A stretch of 17,750 nt of DNA from an uncultured Collinsella sp. (GTDB lineage: Bacteria > Actinomycetota > Coriobacteriia > Coriobacteriales > Coriobacteriaceae): positions 1 to 17,750 of the forward strand of contig CATWVA010000036.1 of NCBI GenBank assembly GCA_958354105.1. The letters are read 5' to 3'. The notes under the pieces were generated by a model. That model saw nothing but the letters and a program-made list of their open reading frames with translations, was not told where the DNA came from and searched no databases. This document shows, in pieces, positions 1-7,700 of the stretch (the stretch's first letter is position 1; each line of letters begins with the position of its first letter). Position numbers and translations under genes: made by a program.

Positions 1-416
1 CGTAGCCCGAGACGGGCCCGGGCTGACAATTTCGACTGTAATGGACGTTCTTAAACGACTAGTCATTAAAGAACGTCCCCAATGACTATTCTTTTTTGAC
101 GGTTTGCTAGAGCATAACTAACGAAATTAGTCAAGTCACGTCTGTTTAAACAAAATATCGAAGAGTAAAGCAGGTTCTTATCCGATTTAAATCGGTATTA
201 ATGAATGCTGTGCTTGTATCTGTTTTCTAAGATGGTCAAACTAATTATGTTTAGCGAGGAATAGCTGAAAACCAGCGATGTAACCAATTTGTAACAAAGC
301 AGGACGTTTAAACAAATAATCCAACCGTTCACATTTTTTCCTATAATTTTGCCACGCTTGCGGCTATACTCTTTTTTGTCGTGTAGGAAATACGTAGACA
401 AAAAGGAGGTTATGTG
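1..416. other. Upstream region of the mannose PTS operon
   Basis: No gene is supported here. The region is AT-rich compared with the operon. It holds a weak GC hairpin (4-9 with 19-24), the 35-base palindromic repeat (43-78), and two copies of the 8-base palindrome GTTTAAAC (144-151 and 306-313). A consensus -10 hexamer TATAAT lies at 342-347, without a convincing -35, and a second -10-like TATACT lies at 365-370. The ribosome site AAAGGAGGT (402-410) closes the region. No clear sigma-54 -24/-12 pair of the LevR/ManR type was seen, so the promoter assignment is weak. Confidence 0.5.
43..78. repeat. 35-base palindromic repeat, copy 1
   Basis: This is an imperfect palindrome around ACTAGT with arms GACGTTCTT and AAGAACGTC. 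Positions 43-77 are identical to 3707-3741 at the other end of the PTS-DUF956 block. Both copies are followed within about 10 bases by GACTAT. It could be a REP-like dispersed element, a regulator site or a hairpin terminator; there is no T-tract directly after the arm. Confidence 0.8.
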
Positions 417-1406
417 ATGGTAAGTATTGTTCTTGCTAGCCATGGTGACTTGGCGGCTGGAATCAAGCAGACGGGCTCGATGGTCTTTGGCGATCAGCCG
501 TCTGTTGCCGTGGTCTCGCTCGAGCCGAGCATGGGCCCCGACGACTTCCGTGCCAAGGTCGAGGAGGCAATCGCTTCCTTCGAGGACCAGGAGCAGGTGC
601 TCTTCCTCGTTGATCTGTGGGGCGGCACGCCGTTCAACCAGATCAGCGGGCTCATCGAGGGCCACGATTCCTGGGCTATCGTCACCGGTGTCAACCTGCC
701 TATGCTCATCGAGGCATATTCGCAGCGCTTTGACGCAAAGAACACTGCACATGCGATCGCAAAACATCTCGTGACTGAGGCTAAGGCCGGCGTGCGCGTC
801 AAGCCCGAGTCTCTGGAGCCCGAGGAGAAGAAGCCGGCTGCGGCCGCCGCTGCTCCTGCGGGTGCCATTCCTCCGGGAACGGTGATCGGCGACGGGCACA
901 TCAAGATCGCCCACGTCCGTATCGACACGCGCCTGCTGCATGGTCAGGTGGCCACCACGTGGACCAAGCAGATCAACCCCAACCGCATCATCGTGGTCTC
1001 CGACGGCGTTGCTCACGACGAGCTCCGCAAGACCATGATCGAGCAGGCTGCCCCTCCGGGAGTCCACGCCAACGTCGTGCCTATCAAGAAGATGGCCGAG
1101 GTCGTCAAGGACACGCGCTTTGGCGACACCAAGGCGATGCTGCTGTTCGAGAACCCGCAGGATCTGCTCAGGGCCATCGAGGCCGGCGTCGACATCAAGG
1201 AAGCCAACATCGGTTCCATGGCCCACTCCAAGGGCAAGGTCGTCGTCACTAACGCTGTCGCTATGGGCGATGACGATGTCAAGACCATCGAGGCTCTCAA
1301 GGCCAAGGGCGTCAAGTTCGAGGTCCGCAAGGTTCCTTCGGATTCCTCCGAGGATCTCGACGCCATGTTGAAGAAAGCTAAGGCCGAACTGGCCGCTCAA
1401 GCATAG
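417..1406 (+). CDS. manX: PTS mannose-family EIIAB fusion protein
   Basis: This is the cytoplasmic phosphoryl-transfer subunit of a mannose-class PTS permease. It takes phosphate from HPr onto its IIA domain, passes it to its IIB domain, and then to sugar moving through IIC/IID. The IIA domain (about residues 1-125) begins with ASHGDLA, the phospho-acceptor being His9. An Ala/Pro-rich linker spans about 126-160. The IIB domain follows with RIDTRLLHGQV, whose His175 is the second phosphorylation site. Length (329 aa) fits the two-domain ManX type. A GTG at 414 is in frame, but ATG 417 sits 6 bases after AAAGGAGGT and is the better start. It is first in the operon, 18 bases before the IIC gene. 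Sugar specificity (mannose, glucose or another hexose) cannot be read from the sequence. Confidence 0.95.
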   Translation: MVSIVLASHGDLAAGIKQTGSMVFGDQPSVAVVSLEPSMGPDDFRAKVEEAIASFEDQEQVLFLVDLWGGTPFNQISGLIEGHDSWAIVTGVNLPMLIEAYSQRFDAKNTAHAIAKHLVTEAKAGVRVKPESLEPEEKKPAAAAAAPAGAIPPGTVIGDGHIKIAHVRIDTRLLHGQVATTWTKQINPNRIIVVSDGVAHDELRKTMIEQAAPPGVHANVVPIKKMAEVVKDTRFGDTKAMLLFENPQDLLRAIEAGVDIKEANIGSMAHSKGKVVVTNAVAMGDDDVKTIEALKAKGVKFEVRKVPSDSSEDLDAMLKKAKAELAAQA

Positions 1407-1424
1407 TAAAGGAGGGTCCGATAC

Positions 1425-2243
1425 ATGTCTGCAATCACTATTCTGCTTGTTGCGATTGTCGCGTTGCTTGCCGGTATGGAAGGCATTCTGGATGAGTTCC
1501 AGTTCCATCAGCCGCTCGTGGCATGCACGCTTATCGGTCTCGTAACCGGTCACCTTCAGGAGGGCATCCTCCTGGGCGGTTCGCTCCAGATGATGGCCCT
1601 TGGCTGGGCTAACGTCGGCGCCGCCGTCGCGCCTGACGCCGCTCTGGCCTCGGTCGCTTCTTCGATCATCATGGTGCTCGCCCTCAACGGTGGCGCCACC
1701 GATTCGGCCAAGGCCGTTACCGCCGCCATCGCCGTCGCCGTCCCGCTGTCGGTCGCTGGTCTGTTCCTGACCATGATCTGCCGTACCCTGGCTACCGCTA
1801 TGGTTCACGGCATGGACGCCTGCGCCGAGAAGGGCGACTTCGCCGGCATCGAGCGTTGGCAGTACGCCGGCATCCTCATGCAGGGTGTTCGTATCGCCAT
1901 CCCGGCAGTACTTCTGTGCATCATCCCGGCCGAGGCTGTTACCAACGCGCTTAACGCTATGCCCGATTGGCTGTCCGGCGGCATGGCTGTCGGCGGCGGC
2001 ATGGTCGCTTCCGTCGGTTACGCCATGGTCATCAACATGATGGCCACCAAGGAGACCTGGCCGTTCTTCATCCTCGGCTTTGTCCTTGCTGCCATCCCTC
2101 AGCTCACGCTGATCGCCCTTGGCCTCATCGGCATCTCCCTTGCCCTCATCTACCTTGGCCTTAAGGATCTGGCCAAGCAGGGTGGCGGCATGGGCGGTGG
2201 CTCCGGTGACCCGCTCGGCGACATTCTGAACGATTACGAGTAG
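1425..2243 (+). CDS. manY: PTS mannose-family EIIC permease
   Basis: This membrane subunit forms the sugar channel together with IID. The 272-residue protein starts with a hydrophobic helix and continues with EFQFHQPLVACTLIGLVTGH and EGILLGGSLQMMALGWANVG, hallmarks of the mannose-family IIC (ManY/AgaW/SorC). Several further membrane segments follow, with a short Gly-rich polar C-terminus. AAAGGAGGG (1408-1416) precedes ATG 1425 with about 9 bases spacing. It lies between the IIAB and IID genes, so the three are almost certainly co-transcribed. Nothing looks truncated. Confidence 0.95.
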   Translation: MSAITILLVAIVALLAGMEGILDEFQFHQPLVACTLIGLVTGHLQEGILLGGSLQMMALGWANVGAAVAPDAALASVASSIIMVLALNGGATDSAKAVTAAIAVAVPLSVAGLFLTMICRTLATAMVHGMDACAEKGDFAGIERWQYAGILMQGVRIAIPAVLLCIIPAEAVTNALNAMPDWLSGGMAVGGGMVASVGYAMVINMMATKETWPFFILGFVLAAIPQLTLIALGLIGISLALIYLGLKDLAKQGGGMGGGSGDPLGDILNDYE

Positions 2244-2259
2244 GAGGGGAGTGATACAT

Positions 2260-3180
2260 ATGGCAGAGAACAAGATTCAGCTCACCAAGGCTGACCGTAA
2301 GAAGGTTTGCTTCCGTCATCAGTTCCTTCAGGGCTCGTGGAACTACGAGCGTATGCAGAACGGCGGCTGGTGCTTCGCAATGATCCCTGCGATCAAGAAG
2401 CTCTACACCAGCAAGGATGACCAGATTGCCGCTCTTAAGCGCCACCTGGAGTTCTATAACACCCACCCCTATGTTTCCGCCCCCGTCATTGGCGTTACCC
2501 TCGCCCTCGAGGAGGAGCGCGCCAACGGTGCTCCGATTGACGATGTCGCCATTCAGGGCGTCAAGGTCGGTATGATGGGCCCGCTCGCCGGCGTCGGCGA
2601 CCCCGCCTTCTGGTTCACCCTTCGCCCGATTCTGGGCGCACTGGGCGCTTCCCTGGCCCTGTCCGGCAGCATCGCCGGTCCGCTGCTGTTCTTCTTCGCG
2701 TGGAACATCATCCGTTACGCTTTCCTGTGGTACACGCAGGAGTTTGGCTACAAGGTCGGCTCCTCCATCGCCAAGGACCTCTCCGGCGGTCTGATGGGCA
2801 AGGTCACCGAGGGTGCTTCCATCCTGGGTATGTTCATCATCGGCGCCCTGGTCGAGCGCTGGGTGTCCATCTCCTTCACCCCGGTCGTCTCCAAGGTCAC
2901 GCAGTCTGCTGGCGCCTATATCGACTGGGCCAACCTGCCCGCCGGTTCTGAGGGCATCAAGCAGGCACTGACGATGTACAGCTCTGTCGGTGCCAACGCA
3001 CTCGACCCGGTGAAGGTCACCACGCTTCAGGCCAACCTCGATCAGCTCATCCCCGGCCTTGCCGCCGTGTGCCTGACCCTTCTGGTCTGCAAGCTCCTCA
3101 AGAAGAAGGTCAGCCCGATCGTCATCATCCTGGCTCTCTTCGCCGTCGGCATCATCGGTCGCGTCTGCGGCTTCATGTAA
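2260..3180 (+). CDS. manZ: PTS mannose-family EIID permease
   Basis: This second membrane subunit of the mannose-class channel is unique to this PTS family. The 306 aa protein begins with a soluble part, including FLQGSWNYERMQNGGW and the His-containing LEFYNTHPYV, then KVGMMGPLAGVGD and hydrophobic helices ending GIIGRVCGFM. All of these are typical of IID (ManZ). AGGAGGGG (2242-2249) follows the IIC stop at once. ATG 2260 lies about 10 bases after it and gives MAENKIQLTKADRK, the usual family N-terminus. An in-frame GTG at 2251 is only 1 base from the AGGAGGGG and is less likely. It is the last permease gene before the terminator at 3237. Confidence 0.94.
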   Translation: MAENKIQLTKADRKKVCFRHQFLQGSWNYERMQNGGWCFAMIPAIKKLYTSKDDQIAALKRHLEFYNTHPYVSAPVIGVTLALEEERANGAPIDDVAIQGVKVGMMGPLAGVGDPAFWFTLRPILGALGASLALSGSIAGPLLFFFAWNIIRYAFLWYTQEFGYKVGSSIAKDLSGGLMGKVTEGASILGMFIIGALVERWVSISFTPVVSKVTQSAGAYIDWANLPAGSEGIKQALTMYSSVGANALDPVKVTTLQANLDQLIPGLAAVCLTLLVCKLLKKKVSPIVIILALFAVGIIGRVCGFM

Positions 3181-3236
3181 GCACGCTTCGGCTTAAGACC
3201 GAGAGTTGCTAGGCAAGGGCTTTTGAGCCATTGAAA

Positions 3237-3281
3237 CGGACCGCACCCGGTGGGTACACTGGATGCGGTCCGATTGTTTTT
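3237..3281 (+). terminator. Rho-independent terminator after the PTS operon
   Basis: CGGACCGCA (3237-3245) pairs with TGCGGTCCG (3264-3272). The stem continues inward past one mismatch with CCGGTG pairing CACTGG around a GGTA loop. ATTGTTTTTA follows. The T-tract ends only a few bases before the ribosome site of the DUF956 gene, so that gene depends on read-through or on a promoter overlapping the hairpin. Confidence 0.85.
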
Positions 3282-3300
3282 ATTGGAGGGCGAGGCGCGT

Positions 3301-3699
3301 ATGGCGCAATCTCAGAACAGCACGGTCGATTTGGCAACGCCGGCAACCTGCCTGATGGGGCTTACCAGTCACGGTAACGTGATGGTGGGCAATAAGGCGT
3401 TTGAGTACTATAACGAGCGTAATCCCGAGGATTATATCCAAATCCCGTGGGACGAGGTCGACTATATTGCCGCCGAGGTTTTGCGCGGCACCAAGAAGAT
3501 TACGCGTTTTGCCATCTTTACCAAAGAGAATGGCCACTTTACGTTTTCGACGCGCAATGACAAGGAAACGCTTCGCGCGGTGCGTAAGTACATTGACGAG
3601 GACAAGCTCGTTCGTTCGCCCGACTTTATCGATGTGACGGCCAAGGGCGCCAAGAGCATCCCCTCCGTCATCAAAAGCCTCTTCCATAAAGGCGACTAG
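3301..3699 (+). CDS. manO: DUF956 family protein (ManO-type PTS partner)
   Basis: This small soluble protein (132 aa) belongs to the DUF956 family. Characteristic stretches are TCLMGLTSHGNVMVGNKAFE, IQIPWDEVDYIAAEV, RFAIFTKENGHFTFSTRN and LRAVRKYID. Genes of this family are found next to mannose PTS operons in Firmicutes and Coriobacteria, often called manO. The molecular role is not established; a regulatory or accessory role is presumed from linkage. ATG 3301 is chosen because it gives the family N-terminus MAQSQNSTVDL and follows TTGGAGGGCGAGG. A longer frame from 3250 would begin inside the terminator hairpin. The stop codon lies within the palindrome GGCGACTAGTCGCC. Confidence 0.9.
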   Translation: MAQSQNSTVDLATPATCLMGLTSHGNVMVGNKAFEYYNERNPEDYIQIPWDEVDYIAAEVLRGTKKITRFAIFTKENGHFTFSTRNDKETLRAVRKYIDEDKLVRSPDFIDVTAKGAKSIPSVIKSLFHKGD

Positions 3700-3704
3700 T
3701 CGCC
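3691..3704. repeat. 14-base perfect palindrome at the manO stop codon
   Basis: GGCGACTAGTCGCC is a perfect palindrome containing the TAG stop codon. It shares the GACTAGTC core with the 35-base repeat that starts two bases later. It may act with that repeat as a bidirectional transcription stop, although there is no T-tract. Confidence 0.6.
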
Positions 3705-3706
3705 TG

Positions 3707-3741
3707 GGACGTTCTTAAACGACTAGTCATTAAAGAACGTC
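3707..3741. repeat. 35-base palindromic repeat, copy 2
   Basis: This is an exact copy of 43-77. It sits between the manO gene and the tRNA-Arg, so the two copies bracket the whole PTS-DUF956 block. Confidence 0.8.
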
Positions 3742-3813
3742 GCAGACGACTATCTCGAAGAGTGGCTATGCGCTGCATGGTAGTGGCGCAAATCTGCTAC
3801 ACTAGTACAACAT

Positions 3814-3889
3814 GCCTCCGTAGCTCAGGGGATAGAGCACCGCTCTCCTAAAGCGGGTGTCGACGGTTCGAATCCGCCCGGGGGCACCA
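3814..3889 (+). tRNA. tRNA-Arg (anticodon CCU)
   Basis: A full cloverleaf can be drawn. Acceptor GCCTCCG (3814-3820) pairs with CGGGGGC, with one G-T pair. The D-stem is GCTC/GAGC. The anticodon stem CCGCT/AGCGG encloses loop CTCCTAA, with anticodon CCT, reading AGG (Arg). The T-loop is TTCGAAT on a GACGG/CCGCC stem with one A-C mismatch. Discriminator A and an encoded CCA end at 3889. A -10-like TACACT (3798-3803) lies just upstream. The gene is the integration target of the element: its 3' part from 3844 is the attL repeat, so the mature tRNA sequence is restored after integration. Confidence 0.95.
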
Positions 3890-3891
3890 GA
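3844..3891 (+). repeat. attL (48-base direct repeat, tRNA 3' part)
   Basis: Positions 3844-3891 are identical to 17479-17526. The repeat starts in the anticodon arm, covers the T-arm and acceptor strand of tRNA-Arg(CCU), and ends two bases after the CCA. This is the classic target segment for tyrosine integrases. Confidence 0.93.
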
Positions 3892-3898
3892 AAAATCG

Positions 3899-3940
3899 CA
3901 GGTCAGGAGTTAATTTTGCTTCTGACCTGTTCTGGTTTTA
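3899..3940 (+). terminator. tRNA terminator supplied by the element
   Basis: CAGGTCAGGAG (3899-3909) pairs with CTTCTGACCTG (3919-3929), 11 pairs with one G-T, and TTCTGGTTTTA follows. It lies just inside attL, so the element appears to provide a new 3' terminator for the tRNA whose own terminator was displaced to 17535-17563. Confidence 0.7.
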
Positions 3941-3958
3941 GGGTTAAGAACTGCTTTT

Positions 3959-4058
3959 GTTTGTAAATCTGGTAAGTAAATAATTTAACTTACCGAGTTT
4001 TCCACTGAAAACAGGAAATCACCATTTTGGGGATAAAAAGTTTTCAACAGCCGTTAGT
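3959..4058. repeat. Candidate left-arm integrase sites
   Basis: Three short motifs here also occur in the right end. GTTTGTAAA is at 3959-3967 and 17361-17369. AGTTTTCAACA is at 4039-4049 and 17311-17321, with a near copy AGTTTTCCAC at 3996-4005. GCCGTTAGT is at 4050-4058 and 17347-17355. All are in the same orientation. An inverted repeat GGTAAGT/ACTTACC lies at 3971-3994. Shared motifs near both ends suggest arm-type integrase or excisionase binding sites. This is inference. Confidence 0.4.
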
Positions 4059-4185
4059 CGGTTCCATTTTGGTGAAGCGCTTCCTCAATTTGGGTAAAAA
4101 ATTTCACCATTTTGATGATTCGGCTGCTTTGAGTTTTTGATAAAAACGCCTGTTCAGAAGCTTGCGCAATACCCATTTTGGTGAA
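4020..4185. repeat. Four CCATTTTG repeats (iteron- or operator-like)
   Basis: The core CCATTTTG occurs at 4022-4029, 4064-4071, 4107-4114 and 4173-4180, spaced 42, 43 and 66 bases. The second and fourth extend to CCATTTTGGTGAA, the third to TTCACCATTTTGATGA, and the first to CACCATTTTGG. Together they describe a dyad TTCACC-ATTTT-GGTGAA. No gene is present. The function could be an origin, a repressor array or a recombination accessory site. Confidence 0.55.
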
Positions 4186-4216
4186 ACCAATTAATAGAGA
4201 AATATACTATAAAGAT

Positions 4217-4400
4217 ATAGGGACGGCGATGCCGTCCTCTTCGCTCGCGAAGCTCGCTGCGCGGCCACGTACCGTGTCCTTGCCGCCGACTAAGCCGTCG
4301 ATAAAGATAGGGACAGCGATGCTGTCCCCCTTCGCTCGCGAAGCTCGCTGCGCGGCCACGTACCGTGTCCTTGCCGCCGGCTACGCCGCCGATTTATTCG
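4217..4400. repeat. Tandem 91-base duplication with paired changes
   Basis: Two successive units run from GATAGGGAC to CCGTGTCCTTGCCGCC, offset by 90-91 bases. Each opens with a 7-bp hairpin: GGACGGC-GAT-GCCGTCC (4221-4237) in the first and GGACAGC-GAT-GCTGTCC (4311-4327) in the second. The difference preserves pairing (G-C to A-T). Each also holds the palindrome-like CTTCGCTCGCGAAG. An open frame across the unit has no plausible protein features, so I treat the stretch as non-coding. Confidence 0.7.
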
Positions 4401-4425
4401 CTCACTTCGTTCGCTGATTGATGGA

Positions 4426-4674
4426 CTAATCCGATTTATCGCTGACACCAGTCATAAGTGCAGCAATTGATATGTTGAATCCATTGGCAATTTTAGAGAG
4501 GTTAGAAAGACTGACATTTCTTCGTCCGACTTCAATGCTCGCGTAGTAGGAACGATCCATCTCAATCAAATTGGCGAACTGCTCCTGGCTGTACCCGAGT
4601 CCAGCGCGGAGCTCTTTGCATCTCATGCCGAATGATTTCTGAAGCGTCTTCGTATCCATGACAAAAAGAGTCAT
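4426..4674 (-). CDS. XRE-family HTH transcriptional regulator
   Basis: This small DNA-binding repressor (82 aa) consists almost entirely of a Cro/C1-type helix-turn-helix. The segment RCKELRAGLGYSQEQFANLI is followed by MDRSYYASIEVGRRNVSLSN, the classic SQEQFA...YYASIE.GRR pattern, and then LSKIANGFNISIAALM. It is divergent from the surface-protein gene and its promoter lies inside an inverted repeat (4675-4715), so it probably controls both. Neither ATG 4674 nor ATG 4659 has a ribosome site. With -10 TAAATA at 4689-4684 the transcript would start near 4677, so ATG 4674 would make a nearly leaderless mRNA. For that reason I prefer 4674, with 4659 as the alternative. An inverted repeat CCATGAC/GTCATGG (4656-4676) covers both start codons. 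Confidence 0.88.
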   Translation of the reverse strand: MTLFVMDTKTLQKSFGMRCKELRAGLGYSQEQFANLIEMDRSYYASIEVGRRNVSLSNLSKIANGFNISIAALMTGVSDKSD

Positions 4675-4715
4675 GGATTGTTGTATTTATGCCAACGGAC
4701 TATATACAACAATCC
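4675..4715. promoter_or_regulatory. Overlapping divergent promoters in an inverted-repeat operator
   Basis: GGATTGTTGTAT (4675-4686) and ATACAACAATCC (4704-4715) form a perfect 12-base inverted repeat with a 17-base centre. On the plus strand, -35 TTGTTG (4678-4683) and -10 TATATA (4701-4706) have 17-base spacing and point to the surface-protein gene. On the minus strand, -35 TTGTTG (4712-4707) and -10 TAAATA (4689-4684) also have 17-base spacing and point to the XRE gene. The promoters occupy the same DNA on opposite strands, so use is mutually exclusive and one repressor dimer could cover both. Confidence 0.72.
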
Positions 4716-4798
4716 CTGTTAAGGCGCATAATTACCTTTATTGGAAAGAGTTCTGATGCCCAGTCGGATAGGGCACGGAAAAGGAATGGAACAGCACA

Positions 4799-7700
4799 AT
4801 GACTCAGGGAAAGCATTTCGCTGCCGGTGGCGATCACTTCGCCGCACTGCCAAGCAAAAAGATTCACACTCCGAAGGGGATCGCGCGTCTGACCGTCACC
4901 GCGGCGACCATGGCCGCCATGACCGGATCGAGCCTCATCTCACCGTTCACGGCATTCGCCCAGACCGGTGACGGGGGCACGCAGCACCCCGCCGTGATGT
5001 CGCCGATCGCCGCCCACGCCGGCGCGGCATCCGGTGCCGGCGCGAAATCCGCCGCACAGACCATCGCGGACCTGCAGAAGGCAGTCGACGAGGCGAAGGC
5101 GAAGGAGGACGCCGCCAAGGCATCCTACGATGAGGTCGCCGGCCCCTACAACGAGGCGGCTTCCGCCCGCGACCAGGCCAAGGCATCCTACGATTCTGCA
5201 GTCAACGCCGGTACGGCAGCCGACCGTGCGGCAATGGACGAGTACGCCCGTCAGGTCGCGGAGGGCAAGGACGCCGCCGATGCCGCCGGCAAGCACCTCG
5301 AGCAGGCGAAGGCGGGTCTCGCAGACGCCAAGGCAGATGCATCCGAGAAGGACGAAGCGTACCAGTCCGCCATCAAGGCGGCCCAGAATGCCAAGGATGC
5401 CCTCGATAAAGCCAAGGCAGATGCCGTAAGCGCCACCCCGGAGGCAATCAGTGCCGCCGAGCAGGCCGTGCGTGACGCCCAGGCTGCCGTGGACAGGGCA
5501 CAGGCCGAACTTAACAACGCCAACACGACGCTTGCCGATGCTCAGTCCAAGCTGGTTGCGGCCCAGTCTGCAAAGGATGCCGCCGATTCTGTCCTCGCTG
5601 CAGCCAAGCAGAACAAGGACGCGGCGGATGCGAAGGCCGCAGCCGCCAGCGCCGCCTACGAGAAGGCGAAAGCCGACCTCGCTGCAGCGGAGGCAGGTGC
5701 CAGCGGTCCGGAGTACGATGCGGCAAAACAGAAGGTCGCGGACGCAGAGGCAGCCCTCGCCGCCGCACGAGCGGCACAGTCCCAGTGCGAGTCCGAGCTC
5801 GAGCAGGCACAGTCCGCTGCGGCAACGGCACAGGCCGATCTGAATGATGCCCAGGCGTCCCTCTCCGTAAAGCAGCAGGCCGCGGCCGATGCCGAATCCG
5901 GTGTGAACGCCGCCCAGTCCGCACTCGATGCCGCGAACGCCGACCTCGATGCCGCCAAGCAGGCGAACGTCGACGCCATCTCCAAGCTGGATGCCGCGAA
6001 GCAGGCTGTCAAGGACGCTGAGTCCGCCAAGGCGGCCGCCGACGTAGAGCTCGCGAACGCCAAGGCGGCGAAGGATACCGCAGACGCTGCCGTGACCGCC
6101 GCCCAGCAGAAGGTCGACGAGGCACGGGCGAAACTCGATTCCGCCGACGCGCAGCTCAAGCAGGGAGCCATCGGCTTCTTCCGTGCCATGGGTGCCGATG
6201 ACGCAGTCAACATCATCCTGAACGCCAAATATGCCGGAAAGACCGAAGTCGGCAACTCCAAGGACGCCACGTCCCTTGATAACATGCTCAATGCGATCAG
6301 GTGGATGAAGTCCGTCAACGACTACCGCAAGTCGGTCGGCCTGTCCGAGCTCCATGTCACCTACAAGCTCATCGCCGGTGCCATTGCGGATGCCAACTAC
6401 AGCGACACCGTGCTCGATCATGCCCGTCAATATGATTTTGCCGAAAATCTGGCATGGAATTACGGAATCGATCCGAGTGGGCAGTGGATCGAGCAGGAGA
6501 AGGGCTTTTTCGACAAGGCAACGGAGGCCCTTTATGGAGTCACCGGTCTTGTCGGCAAGGATGCCTATGATTTCTATGCAAAGAACGGCGTCGCAATCAA
6601 CCATTGGATTGCAGACAACTGCCGCTGGGAGAACGGCAGCAGCGGCACCGTCGGCCATTACATGAACATCATCAATCCCGAACTCGCCGTTATGGGAATG
6701 GCAACCTGCACCAAGGGCACCATGTCCGGGCTTCAGACGCAGTGCTACACCGCAGAGATCTCCGGCTGGTCCGGCTCCGGTTGGAACATGAACCCCATCT
6801 CCGTCGACGAGTACGAGCAGAAGCTGATCTCCTATATCAACGGTCTCAAGAACGCCAAGAGCGCACTCGACGCAGCCAAGGCCGATCTCGCATCCAAGCA
6901 GCAGGCAGCCGCCGGCGCCGCCACAACCGTCCAGCAGAAGCAGGTCGCAGCGGATTCCGCACAGGCAGACGTCGATGCCGCGAAGCAGGACGTCACCGAT
7001 GCCCAGCGTGCCGTCGATGCCGCAAAGGCCGATCTCGCCGCCAAGCAGCAGGGCGTCACGGATGCCCGAGCTGGGTTGGATGCGGCGAAATCGAGCCTCG
7101 ATGCCGCCAACGCGGCAGTCGTTACGGCAAAGTCGACCGTCCAGCAGAAGCAGGTCGCCTTTGATGCCGCCAACGCAGCCGTAACGACCGCACAGTCTAA
7201 GTTGGATTCCGCCAAGGCGGACACCGCTGCTAAGCAGCAGGGCGTGGACGATGCGAACGCCGACCTCGCGAAGTTCTTCCAGGACGTCGCCGACGCCAAG
7301 AAGGCGGTCGATACCGCAAAGAGCGTCCATGACGCGGCGGCAGCCGATCAGGTCGAGAAAGCGACCGTCCTCGCCGCCGCCGAGCAAAAGGCGGACGCCA
7401 CCGCACGCGCCCTCGCGGATGCCCAGCGTGCCGTCGATGCCGCAAAGACCGACACCGGCGTTGCCGCCGACAGGCTTACCGGCTCCCAGACCGATCTCGA
7501 GGACGCACAGTCGAACCTCGACATCCTCACCGGTCTTGCCGCGAAGCTCGCAGAGGCACAGCAGCGCGAGCAGGATGCAGTAAGGGCCGTCAATGACACC
7601 AAGGTCGAACTCGATGCCGCGAAGGCAGCCGCCGGCGCCGCCGAGTCCCTGGTCTCCGCCGCCGAACAGGCGAAGGCGCAGGCAGACGCCAAGCTGTCGA

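Noticed and set aside
198..2273. 691-codon open frame on the minus strand
   Set aside because: It runs antisense to the clear PTS IIAB and IIC genes, and its translation is low-information Asp/His/Gly-rich, typical of a shadow of GC-rich coding.
4178..4417. 79-codon frame across the tandem repeat
   Set aside because: It covers hairpin-forming repeats, has no ribosome site and no protein-like pattern.
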